The translations under genes and the position numbers were made by a program. Below are positions 1 to 14,350 of a stretch of DNA of 64,000 nucleotides, piece after piece. The notes under the pieces are model-generated. The model had not been told where the DNA came from and made no database searches. It saw only the letters and a program-made list of their open reading frames with translations. Source of the DNA: Panulirus ornatus (Eukaryota > Arthropoda > Malacostraca > Decapoda > Palinuridae); assembly GCF_036320965.1 (NCBI RefSeq), contig NC_092241.1, positions 1,598,675 through 1,662,674 on the forward strand, given 5' to 3'. Position 1 is the first letter of the stretch, and every line of letters starts with the position of its first letter.

Positions 1-40
1 CACTTGGGAACCTTATCGTGTTTCATTTTCCCCTAGGACT

Positions 41-42
<2 letters not shown>

Positions 43-112
<70 letters not shown>
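43..112. repeat. (TA)n microsatellite
   Basis: Uninterrupted TA dinucleotide run. It is followed at about 125-170 by a copy of the tail sequence of the tRNA-like SINE that lies just downstream, so the run probably replaced or split an older copy of that SINE. Confidence 0.95.
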
Positions 113-117
<5 letters not shown>

Positions 118-319
118 TTATGTATATATGAAGGAGTGCGTTCATATACACTATATTCGTATTCATATAACTCCGCGTTGTACAGTCAGGTTCGGTAAAA
201 CGCTGTCAGCTGGCTATGTGTTCTGTTCGGAAACAACCGATTGACCCCGTTGCTCACCATTGTGAGACGAAGGGTATTCGAGTACTTAGTATTTCGAATA
301 TTTGTTTTCTATTATACAG
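113..319. other. non-coding sequence containing a SINE tail duplicate
   Basis: Bases 125-170 (AAGGAGTGCGTTCATATACA and following) repeat, with few changes, the segment at 403-445. The rest of the stretch shows no coding frame or motif that I recognise. Confidence 0.5.
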
Positions 320-435
320 TCCCTTAGCCTAGCAATTAGCATGCCTGCCTCTTGCACAAGGGGTCCCAGGTTCGATCCTGGCTGTTGGAGCTTTGAATGT
401 TCTATGAAGGTGCGCGTTCATATACACTTTATTCG

Positions 436-440
<5 letters not shown>
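320..440 (+). mobile_element. tRNA-like SINE (family alpha), copy 1
   Basis: A tRNA-like head is visible. There is a possible A box (TAGCCTAGCAATTAG) at about 327-341 and a clear B box GGTTCGATCCT at about 369-379, set in a T-arm-like stem (CCCAGG / CCTGG). The tail that follows (GCTGTTGGAGCTTTGAATGT onward) also occurs in the minus-strand copy at 38139-38262. It ends in (TA)n. The tRNA-like part is not an intact tRNA gene: it runs on into a shared non-tRNA tail, which is what a tRNA-derived SINE does. Confidence 0.6.

Positions 441-470
<30 letters not shown>
441..470. repeat. (TA)n
   Basis: Pure TA run between the tRNA-like SINE and the A-tail (T run on this strand) of LINE copy A. Confidence 0.9.
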
Positions 471-472
<2 letters not shown>

Positions 473-2737
473 TTTTTTTTTTTTGCTTTGTCGCTGTCTC
501 CCGCGTTTGCGAGGTAGCGCAAGGAAACAGACGAAAGAAATGGCCCAACCCACCCCCATACACATGTATATACATACGTCCACACACAAAAATATATATA
601 CCTACACAGCTTTCCATGGTTTACCCCAGACGCTTCACATGCCTTGATTCAATCCACTGACAGCACGTCAACCCCGGTATACCACATCGCTCCAATTCAC
701 TCTATTCCTTGCCCTCCTTTCACCCTCCCGCATGTTCAGGCCCCGATCACACAAAATCTTTTTCACTCCATCTTTCCACCTCCAATTTGGTCTACCTCTT
801 CTCCTCGTTCCCTCCACCTCCGACACATATATCCTCTTGGTCAATCTTTCCTCACTCATTCTCTCCATGTGCCCAAACCATTTCAAAACACCCTCTTCTG
901 CTCTCTCAACCACGCTCTTTTTATTTCCACACATCTCTCTTACCCTTACGTTACTTACTCGATCAAACCACCTCACACCACACATTGTCCTCAAACATCT
1001 CATTTCCAGCACATCCATCCTCCTGCGCACAACTCTATCCTTAGCCCACGCCTCGCAACCATAAAACATTGTTGGAACCACTATTCCTTCAAACATACAC
1101 ATTTTTGCTTTCCGAGATAATGTTCTCGACTTCCACACATTCTTCAAGGCTCCCAGGATTTTCGCCCCCTCCACCACCCTATGATCCACTTCCGCTTCCA
1201 TGGTTCCATCCGCTGCCAGATCCACTCCCAGATATCTAAAACACTTCACTTCCTCCAGTTTTTCTCCATTCAAACTCACCTCCCAATTGACTTGACCCTC
1301 AACCCTACTGTACCTAATAACCTTGCTCTTATTCACATTTACTCTTAACTTTCTTCTTTCACACACTTTACCAAACTCAGTCACCAGCTTCTGCAGTTTC
1401 TCACATGAATCAGCCACCAGCGCTGTATCATCAGCGAACAACAACTGACTCACTTCCCAAGCTCTGTCATCCCCAACAGACTTCATACTTGCCCCTCTTT
1501 GCAAAACACTTGCATTCACCTCTCTAACAACCCCATCCATAAACAAATTAAACAACCATGGAGACATCACACACCCCTGCCGCAAACCTACATTCACTGA
1601 GAACCAATCACTTTCCTCTCTTCCTACACGTACACATGCCTTACATCCTCGATAAAAACTTTTCACTGCTTCTAACAACTTGCCTCCCACACCATATATT
1701 CTTAATACCTTCCACAGAGCATCTCTATCAACTCTATCATATGCCTTCTCCAGATCCATAAATGCTACATACAAATCCATTTGCTTTTCTAAGTATTTCT
1801 CACATACATTCTTCAAAGCAAACACCTGATCCACACATCCTCTACCACTTCTGAAACCACACTGCTCTTCCCCAATCTGATGCTCTGTACATGCCTTCAC
1901 CCTCTCAATCAATATCCTCCCATATAATTTACCAGGAGTACTCAACAATCTTATACCTCTGTAATTTGAGCACTCACTCTTATCCCCTTTGCCTTTGTAC
2001 AATGGCACTATGCACGCATTCCGCCAATCCTCAGGCACCTCACCATGAGTCATACATACATTAAATAACCTTACCAACCAGTCAACAATACAGTCACCCC
2101 CTTTTTTAATAAATTCCACTGTAATACAATCCAAACCTGCTGCCTTCCCGGCTTTCATCTTCCGCAAAGCTTTTACTACCTCTTCTCTGTTTACCAAATC
2201 ATTTTCCCTAACCCTCTCACTTTGCACACCACCTCGACCAAAACACCCTATATCTGCCACTCCATCATCAAACACATTCAGCAAACCCTCAAAATACTCA
2301 CTCCATCTCCTTCTCACATCACCACTACTTGTTATCACCTCCCCATTTGCGCCCTTCATTGAAGTTCCCATTTGCTCCCTTCTCTTACGCACTTTATTTA
2401 CCTCCTTCCAGAACATCTTTTTATTCTCCCTAAAATTTAATGATACTCTCTCACCTCAACTCTCATTTGCCCTTTTTTTCACCTCTTGCACCTTTCTCTT
2501 GACCTTCAGTCTCTTTCTTTTATACATCTCCCAATCAGTTGCATTCTTTCCCTGCAAAAATCGTCCAAATGCCGCTCTCTTCTCTTTCACTAATACTCTT
2601 ACTTCTTCATCCCACCACTCACTACCCTTTCTAATCAACCCACCTCCCACTCTTCTCATGCCACAAGCATCTTTTGCGCAATCCATCACTGACTCCCTAA
2701 ATACATCCCATTCCTCCCCCACTCCCCTTACTTCCAT
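471..2737 (-). mobile_element. RTE-like LINE copy A (5'-truncated, short 3' UTR form)
   Basis: Reading on the minus strand, the element starts inside the linker after the endonuclease ([14 protein letters not shown]) and runs through the whole reverse transcriptase to the 3' terminus. The terminus reads GCTACCTCGCAAACGCGGGAG then AGACAGCGACAAAGC in sense and ends in a short A tail at 471-485. The 3' UTR lacks about 300 bases found in other copies, like copies G, H and R. Both ends abut (TA)-rich runs. Confidence 0.9.
668..2737 (-). pseudogene. LINE copy A ORF: linker plus reverse transcriptase, one nonsense codon
   Basis: This frame is open from the 5' truncation to the normal ORF end except for one TGA at 2456-2458, where related copies have TGG in NESWGERV. 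Downstream of the stop it reads 582 residues and keeps all RT landmarks: NYRGIRLLS (motif 1 region), FMDLEKAYDRV (motif A), GLRQGCVMSPWLFN (motif B), LLFADDTAL (motif C, catalytic Asp-Asp) and the basic tail ending GRPNWRWKDGVKK. The endonuclease is absent through 5' truncation. RT would make cDNA on the nicked target (target-primed reverse transcription, known for the family). The premature stop and the lack of EN make it dead as an autonomous unit. Confidence 0.88.
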
Positions 2738-2923
<186 letters not shown>

Positions 2924-2952
2924 TCTATCTTTCTAAAAGGGGAAACAGAAGA

Positions 2953-5946
2953 ATGAGTCACGCGAGAAGTGCTCATCCTCCTCGAAGGCTCAGATTCGGG
3001 TGTCTAAATGTGTGTGGATGTAACCAAGATGAAAAAACAGGAGAGATAGGTAGTATGTTTGAGGAAAGAAACCTGGATGTTTTGGCTCTGAGTGAAACGA
3101 AGCTAAAGGGTAAAGGGGAAGAGTGGTTTGCGAATGTCTTGGGAGTAAAGTCAGGGGTCAGTGAGAGGACAAGAGCAAGGGAAGGAGTAGCACTACTCCT
3201 GAATCAGGAGTTGTAGGAGTATGTAACAGAGTGTAAGAAAGTAAATTCTAGATTGATATGGATAAAACTGAAAGTTGATTGAGAGAGATGGGTGATTATT
3301 GGTGCATATGCACCTGGGCATGAGAAGAAAGATCATGAGAGGCAAGTGTTTTGGGAGCAGCTGAATGAGTATGTTAGTGGTTTTGATGCACAAGACCGGG
3401 TTATAATGATGGGTGATTTCAATGCAAAGGTGAGTAATGTGGCATTTGAGGGAATAATTGGTATACATGGAGTGTTCAGTGTTGTAAATGGAAATGGTGA
3501 AGAGCTTGTAGATTTATGTGCTGAAAAAGGACTGGTGATTGGGAATACCTGGTTTAAAAAGCGAGATATAAATAAGTATACGTATGTAAGTAGGAGAGAT
3601 GGCCAGAGAGCGTTATTGGATTACGCGTTAATTGATAGACGCACGAAAGAGAGATTTTTGGATGTTAATGTGCTGAGAGGTGCAACTGGAGGGATGTCTG
3701 ATCATTATCTTTTGGAAGCGAAGGTGAAGATTTGTGGGGGTTTTCAGAAAAGAAGAGAGAATGTTGGGGTGAAGAGAGTGGTGTGAGGAAGACTTGTGTG
3801 AGGAAGTACCAGGAAAGACTGAGTACAGAATGGAAAAAGGTGAAAACAAAGGAGGTAAGGGGAGTGGGGGAGGAATGGGATGTATTTAGGGAAGCAGTGA
3901 TGGCTTGCGCAAAAGATGTTTGTGGCATGAGAAGCGTGGGAGGTGGGTTCATTAGAAAAGGCAGTGAGTGGTGGGATAAAGAAATAAGATTATTAGTGAA
4001 AGAGAAGAGAGAGGCATTTGAACGATTTTTGCAGGGAAAAAATGCAAATGAGTGGGAGAGGTATAAAAGAAAGAGGCAGGAGGTCAAGAGAAAGGTGCAA
4101 GAGGTGAAAAAGAGGGCAAATGAGAGTTGGGGTGAGAGAGTATCATTAAATTTCAGGGAGAATAAAAAGATGTTTCGGAAGGAGATAAATAAAGTGCGTA
4201 AGATAAGGGAGCAAATGGGAACTTCAGTGAAGGGGGCTAATAGGGAGGTGATAACAAGTAGTGGTGATGTGAGAAGGAGATGGAGTGAGTATTTTGTAGG
4301 TTTTTGAATGTGCTTGATGATAGAGTGGCAGATGTGGGGTGTCTTAGTCGAGGTGGTGTGCAAAGTGAGGGGGTTAGGAAAAATGATTTGGTAAATAGAG
4401 AAGAGGTAGTAAAAGCTTTACGGAAGATGAAAGCCGGCAAAGCAGCAGGTTTGGATGGTATTGCAGTGGAATTTATTAAAAAAGGGGGTGACTGTATTGT
4501 TGACTGGTTGGTAAGGTTATTTAATGTATGTATGATTCATGGTGAGGTGCCTAAGGATTGGCGCAATGCTTGCATAGTGCCATTGTACAAAGGCAAAGGG
4601 GATAAGAGTGAGTGCTCAAATTACAGAGGTATAAGTTTCTTGAGTATTCCTGGTAAATTATATGGGAGGGTTTTGATTGAGAGGGTGAAGGCATGTACAG
4701 AGCATCAGATTGGGGAAAAGCAGTGTGGTTTCAGAAGTGGTAGAGGATGTGTGGATCAGGTGTTTGCTTTGAAGAATGTATGCGAGAAATACTTAGAAAA
4801 ACAAATGGATTTGTATGTAACATTTATGGACCTGGAGAAGGCATATGATAGAGCTGATAGAGATGCTCTGTGGAGGTTTTAAGAATATATGGTGTGGGAG
4901 GCAAGTTGTTAGAAGCAGTGAAAAGTTTTTATCGAGGATGTAAGGCATGTGTACGTGTAGGAAGAGAGGAAAGTGATTGGTTCTCAGTGAATGTAGGTTT
5001 GCGGCAGGGGTGTGTGATGTCTCCATGGTTGTTTAATTTGTTTATGGATGGGGTTGTTAGGGAGGTGAATGCAAGAGTTTTGGAAAGAGGGGCAAGTATG
5101 CAGTCTGTTGTGGATGAGAGAGCTTGGGAAGTGAGTCAGTTATTGTTCGCTGATGATACAGCGCTGGTGGCTTATTTGTAAGAAACTGCAGAAGCTGCTG
5201 ACTGAGTTTGGTAAAGTGTGTGAAAGAAGAAAGTTAAGAGTAAATGTGAATAAGAGCAAGGTTATTAGGTACAGTAGTGTTGAGGGTCAAGTCAACTGGG
5301 AGGTAAGTTTGAATGGAGAAAAGCTGGAGGAAGTGAAGTGTTTTAGATATCTGGGAGTGGATCTGGAAGCGGATGGAACCATGGAAGCGGAAGTGGATCA
5401 TAGGGTGGGGGAGGGGGCGAAAATTCTGGGAGCCTTGAAGAATGTGTGGAAGTCGAGAACATTATCTCGGAAAGCAAAAATGGGTATGTTTGAAGGAATA
5501 GTGGTTCCAACAATGTTGTATGGTTGCGAGGCGTGGGCTATGGATAGAGTTGTGCGCAGGAGGGTGGATGTGCTGGAAATGAGATGTTTCAGGACATATG
5601 TGGTGTGAGGTGGTTTGATCGAGTAAGTAATGTAAGGGTGAAAGAGATGTGTGGAAATAAAAAGAGTGTGGTTGAGAGAGCAGAAGAGGGTGTTTTGAAA
5701 TGGTTTGGTCACATGGAGAGAATGAGTGAGGAAAGATTGACAAAGAGGATATATGTGTCAGAGGTGCAGGGAACGAGGAGAAGTGGAAGACCAAATTGGA
5801 GGTGGAAAGATGGAGTGAAAAAGATTTTGAGTGATCGGGGCCTGAACATGCAGGAGGGTGAAAGGCGTGCAAGGAATAGAGTAAATTGGAACGATGTGGT
5901 ATACCGGGGTCGACGTGCTGTCAATGGATTGAACCAGGGCATGTGA
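2953..5946 (+). pseudogene. LINE copy B ORF: endonuclease and reverse transcriptase, multiply broken
   Basis: The frame can be followed from [13 protein letters not shown] (start of the endonuclease) through GDFNAKVSN, LDYALIDRR and MSDHYLLEAKV (APE-type catalytic motifs), the linker, then RT motifs FMDLEKAYDR, GLRQGCVMSPWLFN and LLFADDTAL, to the tail. Breaks seen: TAG near 3214, TGA near 3280, loss of a short segment near 3783, and shifts near 4303, 4877, 5175 and 5585. An ATG at 2953 would open the frame here. In copies K and W the same site reads GGAGTC rather than ATG, so the real start of the family ORF is unclear. Confidence 0.85.
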
Positions 5947-6080
5947 AGCGTCTGGGGTAAACCATGGAAAGTTGTGTGGGGTCTGCATGTGGAAAGGGAG
6001 CTGTGGTTTCGGTGCATTATTACATAACAGATAGAGACTGAATGTGAACGAATGGGGCCTTTAGTGTTTTTCCTAGCGCT

Positions 6081-6131
6081 ACCTCGCACACATGAGGGGG
6101 GACGGGGTTGTTATTCCATGTGTGGCGAGGT
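6081..6131 (+). other. stem-loop in the long-form LINE 3' UTR
   Basis: ACCTCGCACACATG pairs with CATGTGTGGCGAGGT, leaving one bulged base and a G-rich loop. The same arms occur in the other long-form copies (for example about 26320-26370, 42735-42790 and, on the minus strand, 29712-29765). The short-form copies A, G, H and R lack the whole structure. Confidence 0.6.
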
Positions 6132-6362
6132 GGCGATGGGAACAAATAAAGGCAGACAGTATGAATTATGTACATGTGTATGTATGTATATGTCTGTGTG
6201 TGTATATATATGTGTAACTTGAGATGTATAGGTATGTATATTGTGCGTGTGTGGACATGTATGTATATACATGTGTATGTGGGCGGGTTTGGCCATTCTT
6301 TCGTCTGTTTCCTTGCGCCTCGCTAACGCGGGAGACAGCAACAAAGCAAAATAAATAAATAG

Positions 6363-8900
<2,538 letters not shown>

Positions 8901-9000
8901 NNNNNNNNNNNNNNNNNNNNNNNNNNNNNNNNNNNNNNNNNNNNNNNNNNNNNNNNNNNNNNNNNNNNNNNNNNNNNNNNNNNNNNNNNNNNNNNNNNNN
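8901..9000. other. assembly gap (100 N)
   Basis: Exactly 100 undetermined bases, a common placeholder for a gap of unknown size. It lies between the 3' part of plus-strand copy C and the 3' UTR of minus-strand copy D, so two converging copies of the same repeat meet there. Confidence 0.98.
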
Positions 9001-11907
9001 TACATTAATACCCATGCACACAATTCACACTGTCTGCCTTTTTTCAGTCTCATCGCCACCTCGCCACACATGATATACCATATGCGAGGTAGCGCTAGGA
9101 AAAGACAACAAAGGCCCCATTCGTTCACACTCAGTCTCTAGCTGTCATGTAATAATGCCCGAAACCACAGCTCTCTTTCCACATACAGGCACCGCACAAC
9201 TTTCCATGGTTTACCCCAGACGCTTCACATGCCCTGATTCAATCCACTGACAGCACGTCAACCCCGGTATACCACATCGATCCAATTCACTCTATTTCTT
9301 ACCCGCCTTTCACCCTCCTGCATGTTCAGGCCCCGATCACACAAAATCTTTTTCACTCCATCTTTCCACCTCCAATTTGGTCTCCCACTTCTCGTTCCCT
9401 CCACCTCCGACACATATATCCTCTTGGTCAATCTTTCCTCACTCATTCTCTCCATGTGCCCAAACCATTTCAAAACATCCTCTTCTGCTCTCTCATCCAC
9501 ACTATTTTTATTACCACACATTTCTCTTACCCTATTATTACTTACTCGATCAAACCACCTCTTACCACATATTGTCCTCAAACATCTCATTTCCAGCACA
9601 TCCACCCTCCTACGCACAACTGTATCCAAAGCCAACGCATCGCAGCCATACAACATTGTTTATAACCACTATTCCTTCAAACATACCCATTTTTGCTTTC
9701 CGAGATAATGTTCTCGACTTCCACACATTCTTCAAGGCTCCCAGAATTTTCGCCCCCTCCACCACCCTATGATTCACTTACGCTTCCATGGTTCCATCCG
9801 CTGCCAAATCCTTTCCCAGATATCTAAAGTACTTCACTTCCTCCAGTTTTTCTCCATTCAAATTTACCCCCCAATTGGCTTAACCCTCAACCCTACTGTA
9901 CCTAAGAACCTTGCTCTTATTCACATTTACTCTCAACTTTCTTTCACACGCTTTACCAAACTCAGTCACCAGCTTCTGCAGTTTCTCACATAAATCAGCC
10001 ACCAGCGCTCTATCGTCAGCGAACAAAAACTGACTTACTTCCCAAGCTTTTTTATCCACAACAGACTGCATACTCTCCCCTCTTTCCAAGGCTCTTGCAT
10101 TCACCTTGCTAACAACCCCATCCATAAACAAATTAAACAACCATGGAGACATCACACACCCCTGCCGTAAACCTACATTCACTGAGAACCAATCACTTTC
10201 CTCTCTTCCTACACGTGCACATGCCTTACATCCTCGATAAAAACTTTTCACTGCTTCTAACAACTTACCTCCCGCTCTAACAACTTACCTCCCACACCAT
10301 ATATTCTTAATACCTTCCACAGAGCATCTCTATCAACTCTATCATATGCCGTCTTCAGATCCATAAATGCTAAACAAAAATCCATTTGCTTTTCTAAGTA
10401 TTTCTCACATACATTCTTCAAAGCAAACACCTGATCCACACATCCTCTACCACTTCCGAAACCATACTGCTCTTCCCCAATCTGATGCCCTGTACATACC
10501 TTCACCCTCTCAATTAATATCCTCCCATATAATTTCCCAGGAATACTCAACAAACTTATACCTCTGTAATTTGAGCACTCACGTTTGTCCTCTTTGCCTT
10601 TGTACAATGGCACTATGCAAGCGTTCCGCCAATCCTCAGGCACCTCACCATGAGTCATACATACATTAAATAACCTTACCAACCAGTCAACAATACAGTC
10701 ACCTCCTTTTTTAATAAATTCCACTATAATTCCATCGAAACCCGCTGCCTTGCCGGGTTTCATCTTCCGTAAAGCTTTTACTACCTCTTCTTTGTTTACC
10801 AAATCATTTTCCCTAACCCTCTCACTTTGCACACCACCTCAACCAAAACACCCTATATCTGCCACTCTATCATCAAACACATTCAACAAACCTTCAAAAT
10901 ACTCACTCCATCTCCTTCTCACATCACCGCTACTTCTTATCACCTCCCCGTTAGCGCCCTTCACTGAAGTTCCCATTTGTTCCCTTGTCTTACGCACTTT
11001 TTTTTACTTCTTTCCAAAACATCTTTTTATTCTCCCTAAAATTTAACGATACTCTCTCACCCCAACTCTCATTTGCCCTCTTTTTCACCTCCTCCAACTT
11101 TTTCTTGATCTCCTGCCTCTTTCTTTTATACATCTCCCACTCATTTGCATTATTTCTCTGCAAAAATCGTCTAGATGCCTCTCTCTTCTCTTTCACTTAT
11201 AATCTTACTTCTTCATCCCACCACTCACTACCGTTTCTAATCTGCCCACCTCCCACTCTTCTCATGCCACAAGCATCTTTTGCGCAAGGCTTCACTGTTT
11301 CCCTAAATACATCCCATTTCTCCCCCACTCCTCTTACCTCATTTGTTCTCACCTTTTTCCCTTCTGAACTCAGTCTCTCCTGGTACTTCCTTACACAAGT
11401 CTCCTTCCCAAGCTCACTTACTCTCACCACTCTCTTCACCCCAACATTCTCTCTTCTTTTCTGAAAACCCCCACAAATCTTCACCTCCGTTTCCACTAGA
11501 TAATGATCAGACATCCCTCCAGTTGCCCGTCTCAGCACTTTAACATCCAAAAGTCTCTCTTTTGCGCGCCTATCAATTAACACGTAGTCTAATAACGCTC
11601 TCTGGCCATCTCTCCTACTTACATACGTATACTTATGTATATCTCGCTTTTTAAACCAGGTATTCCCAATCACCAGTCCTTTTTCAGCACATAAATCTGC
11701 AAGCTTTTCACCATTTCCATTTACAACACTGAACACCCCATGTATGTCAGTTATTACATGTATGCCACATTACTCACCTTTGCATTCAAATCACCCATCA
11801 CTATAACCCGGTCTCGTACATCAAAACCACTAACACACTCATTCAACTGTTCCGAAAACACTTACCTCTCATGACCTTTCTTCTCATGCCCAGTTGCATA
11901 TGCACCA

Positions 11908-11910
<3 letters not shown>
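9001..11910 (-). mobile_element. RTE-like LINE copy D (5'-truncated, 3' end in the gap)
   Basis: The long-form 3' UTR lies at 9001-9257 and the RT and linker follow upstream on the minus strand. The endonuclease breaks off at about 11905, within AYAPGHEKK, where (TA)n begins. A 16-base duplication at about 10258-10290 (TCTAACAACTTACCTCCC repeated) interrupts the RT. Confidence 0.87.
9258..11905 (-). pseudogene. LINE copy D ORF remnants (EN fragment, linker, RT)
   Basis: In sense order: the endonuclease C-terminal half with LDYVLIDRR and MSDHYLVETEVK, the linker, RT with FMDLKTAYDRV (motif A), GLRQGCVMSPWLFN (motif B) and FLFADDRALV (motif C, both Asp kept), then the GRPNWRWKDGVKK tail. Stops or shifts occur near 11196, 11000, 10840, 10260 and 9880. 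Confidence 0.82.

Positions 11911-12001
<91 letters not shown>
11911..12001. repeat. (TA)n microsatellite
   Basis: TA run between the truncated 5' ends of copies D (minus) and E (plus). Confidence 0.95.
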
Positions 12002-12005
<4 letters not shown>

Positions 12006-12012
12006 TTATAAG

Positions 12013-14094
12013 TTCGTAAGAGAACAAATGGGAACATCGGTGAAGGCGGCTAATGGAGAGGTGATAAGAAGTATTGGTGATGTGAGAAGGAGATGGAGTG
12101 AGAATTTTTAAGGTTTATTGAATGTTACATGATAGAGTGTTAGATATAGGGTGTTTTTGTCGAGGTGCTGTGGGAAGTGAGAGGGTTAGGGAGAATTGTT
12201 TGGTAAACAGAGAAGAGGTAGTAAAAGATTTGCAGAAGATGAAAACTGACAAGGCAGCGGGTTTGGATGATATTTTAGTGGAATTTATTAAAAAAGGGGG
12301 TTATTGTGATATTGACTGGTTGGTAAGGATATTTAATATATGTATGACTCATGGTGAGGTGCCTGATGATTAGAGGCATGCATTCATAGTGCCACTGTAC
12401 AAAGGCAAAAGGGATAAAAGTGAGTACTCAGATTACAGAGGTATAAGTTTCTTGTGTATTCCAAGGAAATTATATGGGAGGGTATTGATTGAGAAGGTGA
12501 AGGCATGTACAGAACATCAGATTGTGGAAGAGCAGTGTGGTTCCAGAAATGGTAGAGGATGTGTGGATCAGGTTTTTGCTTTGAAGAATGTATGTGAGAA
12601 ATACTTAAAGCAAATGTATTTGTATGTAGCATTTATGGATCTGGAAAAGTCATGTGACTGAGTTGATAGAGATGCTCTGTGGAAGATATTAAGAGTATAT
12701 GGTGTGAGAGGCATTTTGTTAGAAATAGTGAAAAGTTTTTATCGAGGATGTAAGGCACGTGTACGAGTAGGAAGAGAGGAAAGTGATTGATTCTCAGTGA
12801 ATGTCGGTTTGCGGTAGGTATGTGATGACTCCATGGTTGTATAATCTGTTTATGGATGGGGTTGTTAGGGAGGTGAATGCAAGAGTTTTGGAGACAGGGG
12901 CAATTATGCAGTCTGTTGTGGATGAGAGAGCTGGGGAAGTGAGTCACTTGTTGTTCGCTAATGATACAGCGCTGGTGGCTGATTCGAGTGAGAAACTGTA
13001 GAAGCTGATGACTGAGTTTGGTAAAGTGTGTGAAAGAAAGCAGAGAATGAATGTGAATAAGAGCAAGGTTATTAGGTACAACAGGGTTGAAGGACAACTC
13101 AGTTGGGAGGTAAGTTTAAATGGATAAAAACTGGAGGAAGTTAAGTGTTTTAGATATCTGGGATTGGATTTGGCAGCGGATGGAACCATGGAAGCGGAAG
13201 TGAGTCACAGGGTAGTGGGAGGGGGTGAAAGTTCTGGGAGCGTTGAAAAATGTGTTTAAGGCAACAACATTATCTCTGAAAGCTAAAATGGGTATGTTTG
13301 AAGGAATAGTGGTTCCAAGAATGTTATAGCGTTGCGAGGCGTGGGCCATAAATAGAGTTGTGCGGAGGTGGGTGGATGTGTTGGAAATGAGGTTTTTGAG
13401 GATAATATGTGGTATGAGGTGGTTTGATCGAGTAAGTAAAGAAAGGGTAAGAGAGATGTGAGGTAATAAAAAGAGTGTGGTTGAGAGAACAGAAGAGGGT
13501 GTTTTGAAATGGTTTGGTCACATGGCGAGAATGAGTGAGGAAAGATTGACCAAGAGGATATATGTGTCAGAGGTGGAGGGACGGAGGAGAAGGGGGAGAC
13601 GAAATTGGAGGTGTAAAAAAAGTGGAGTGAAAAAGATTATGAGCGATCGGGGCATGAACATGCAGGAGGGTGAAAGGTGTGTAAGGGGTAAACCATGGAA
13701 AGTTTTGTGGGGCCTGGATGCGGAAAGGGAGCTGTGGTTTTGATGCATTATACCTTACAGCTAGAGACTGTGTGTGAACGAAAGTGGCCTTTGTTGTCTT
13801 TTCCTAGCGCTTCCTTGCGCGCATTCGGGGAAAGGGGGCTGTCATTCTATGTGTTGCGGGGTGTCAACGGGAATGAATAAAGGCAGCAAGTAAGAATTAT
13901 GTATATATGTATATTTGTATATGTCTGTGTATGTATATACATATATATATGTTGAAATGTATAGGTATGTATATGTGCGTTTGTGGATGTGACGCGTACG
14001 TATATACCTGTGTGTGTGGGCGGGTTGGGCCATTCTTTAGCCATTGGGCCATTCTTAGCGCTACCTCGCTAACGGCGGAGACAGCAACAAAGTA
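12013..14094 (+). mobile_element. RTE-like LINE copy E (older, 5'-truncated)
   Basis: Starts in the linker (CGTAAGAGAACAAATGGGAA) and runs to the 3' terminus at about 14094. It has more substitutions than copies G, H or V and lacks about 75 bases at the ORF/3' UTR border (near 13682, where GTGTGTAAGGGG runs straight into TAAACCATGG). It is therefore an older insertion. Confidence 0.85.
12122..13680 (+). pseudogene. LINE copy E RT remnant
   Basis: Recognisable segments are DYRGISFLCIPRKLYGRV, a motif A region degraded to AFMDLEKSCD, MTPWLYNLFMDGVV (motif B half), LLFANDTALVAD (motif C with the first Asp changed to Asn, which would abolish catalysis) and the C-terminal ERTEEGVLKWFGHMARM. Multiple stops break the frame. 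Confidence 0.8.
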
Positions 14095-14112
14095 TAATAT
14101 ATATATATATAT

Positions 14113-14349
14113 TTTTTTCATACTATTCGCCATTTCCCGCGTTAGCGAGGTAGCTTTAGGAACAGAGGACTAGAGCCTTTGAGGGAAATCCCCACTTGGC
14201 CCCCTTCTCTGTTCATTCCTTTGGAAAATCAAAAATGCGAGGGGAGGATTTCCAGCCCCCCGTTCCCTTCCCTTTTAGTCGCCTTTTACGACACGCAGGG
14301 AATATGTGGGAAGTATTCTTTCTCCCCTCTCCCCTATCCCCTATCCCCT
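14113..14349 (-). mobile_element. LINE-derived SINE, copy 1
   Basis: On the minus strand it runs from the 5' part (GGGGAGAAAGAATACTTCCC) through the central stem-loop to the 3' end ACGCGGGAAATGGCGAATAG plus an AT tail. Its 5' end is fused without a spacer to the 3' UTR of LINE copy F, inside a run of C (G in sense). Confidence 0.85.
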
Positions 14350-14350
14350 T

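Noticed and set aside
320..392. Functional tRNA gene
   Set aside because: A B box and T-arm are present, but a full cloverleaf could not be drawn and the sequence runs on into a tail shared with another copy. SINE is the better call.
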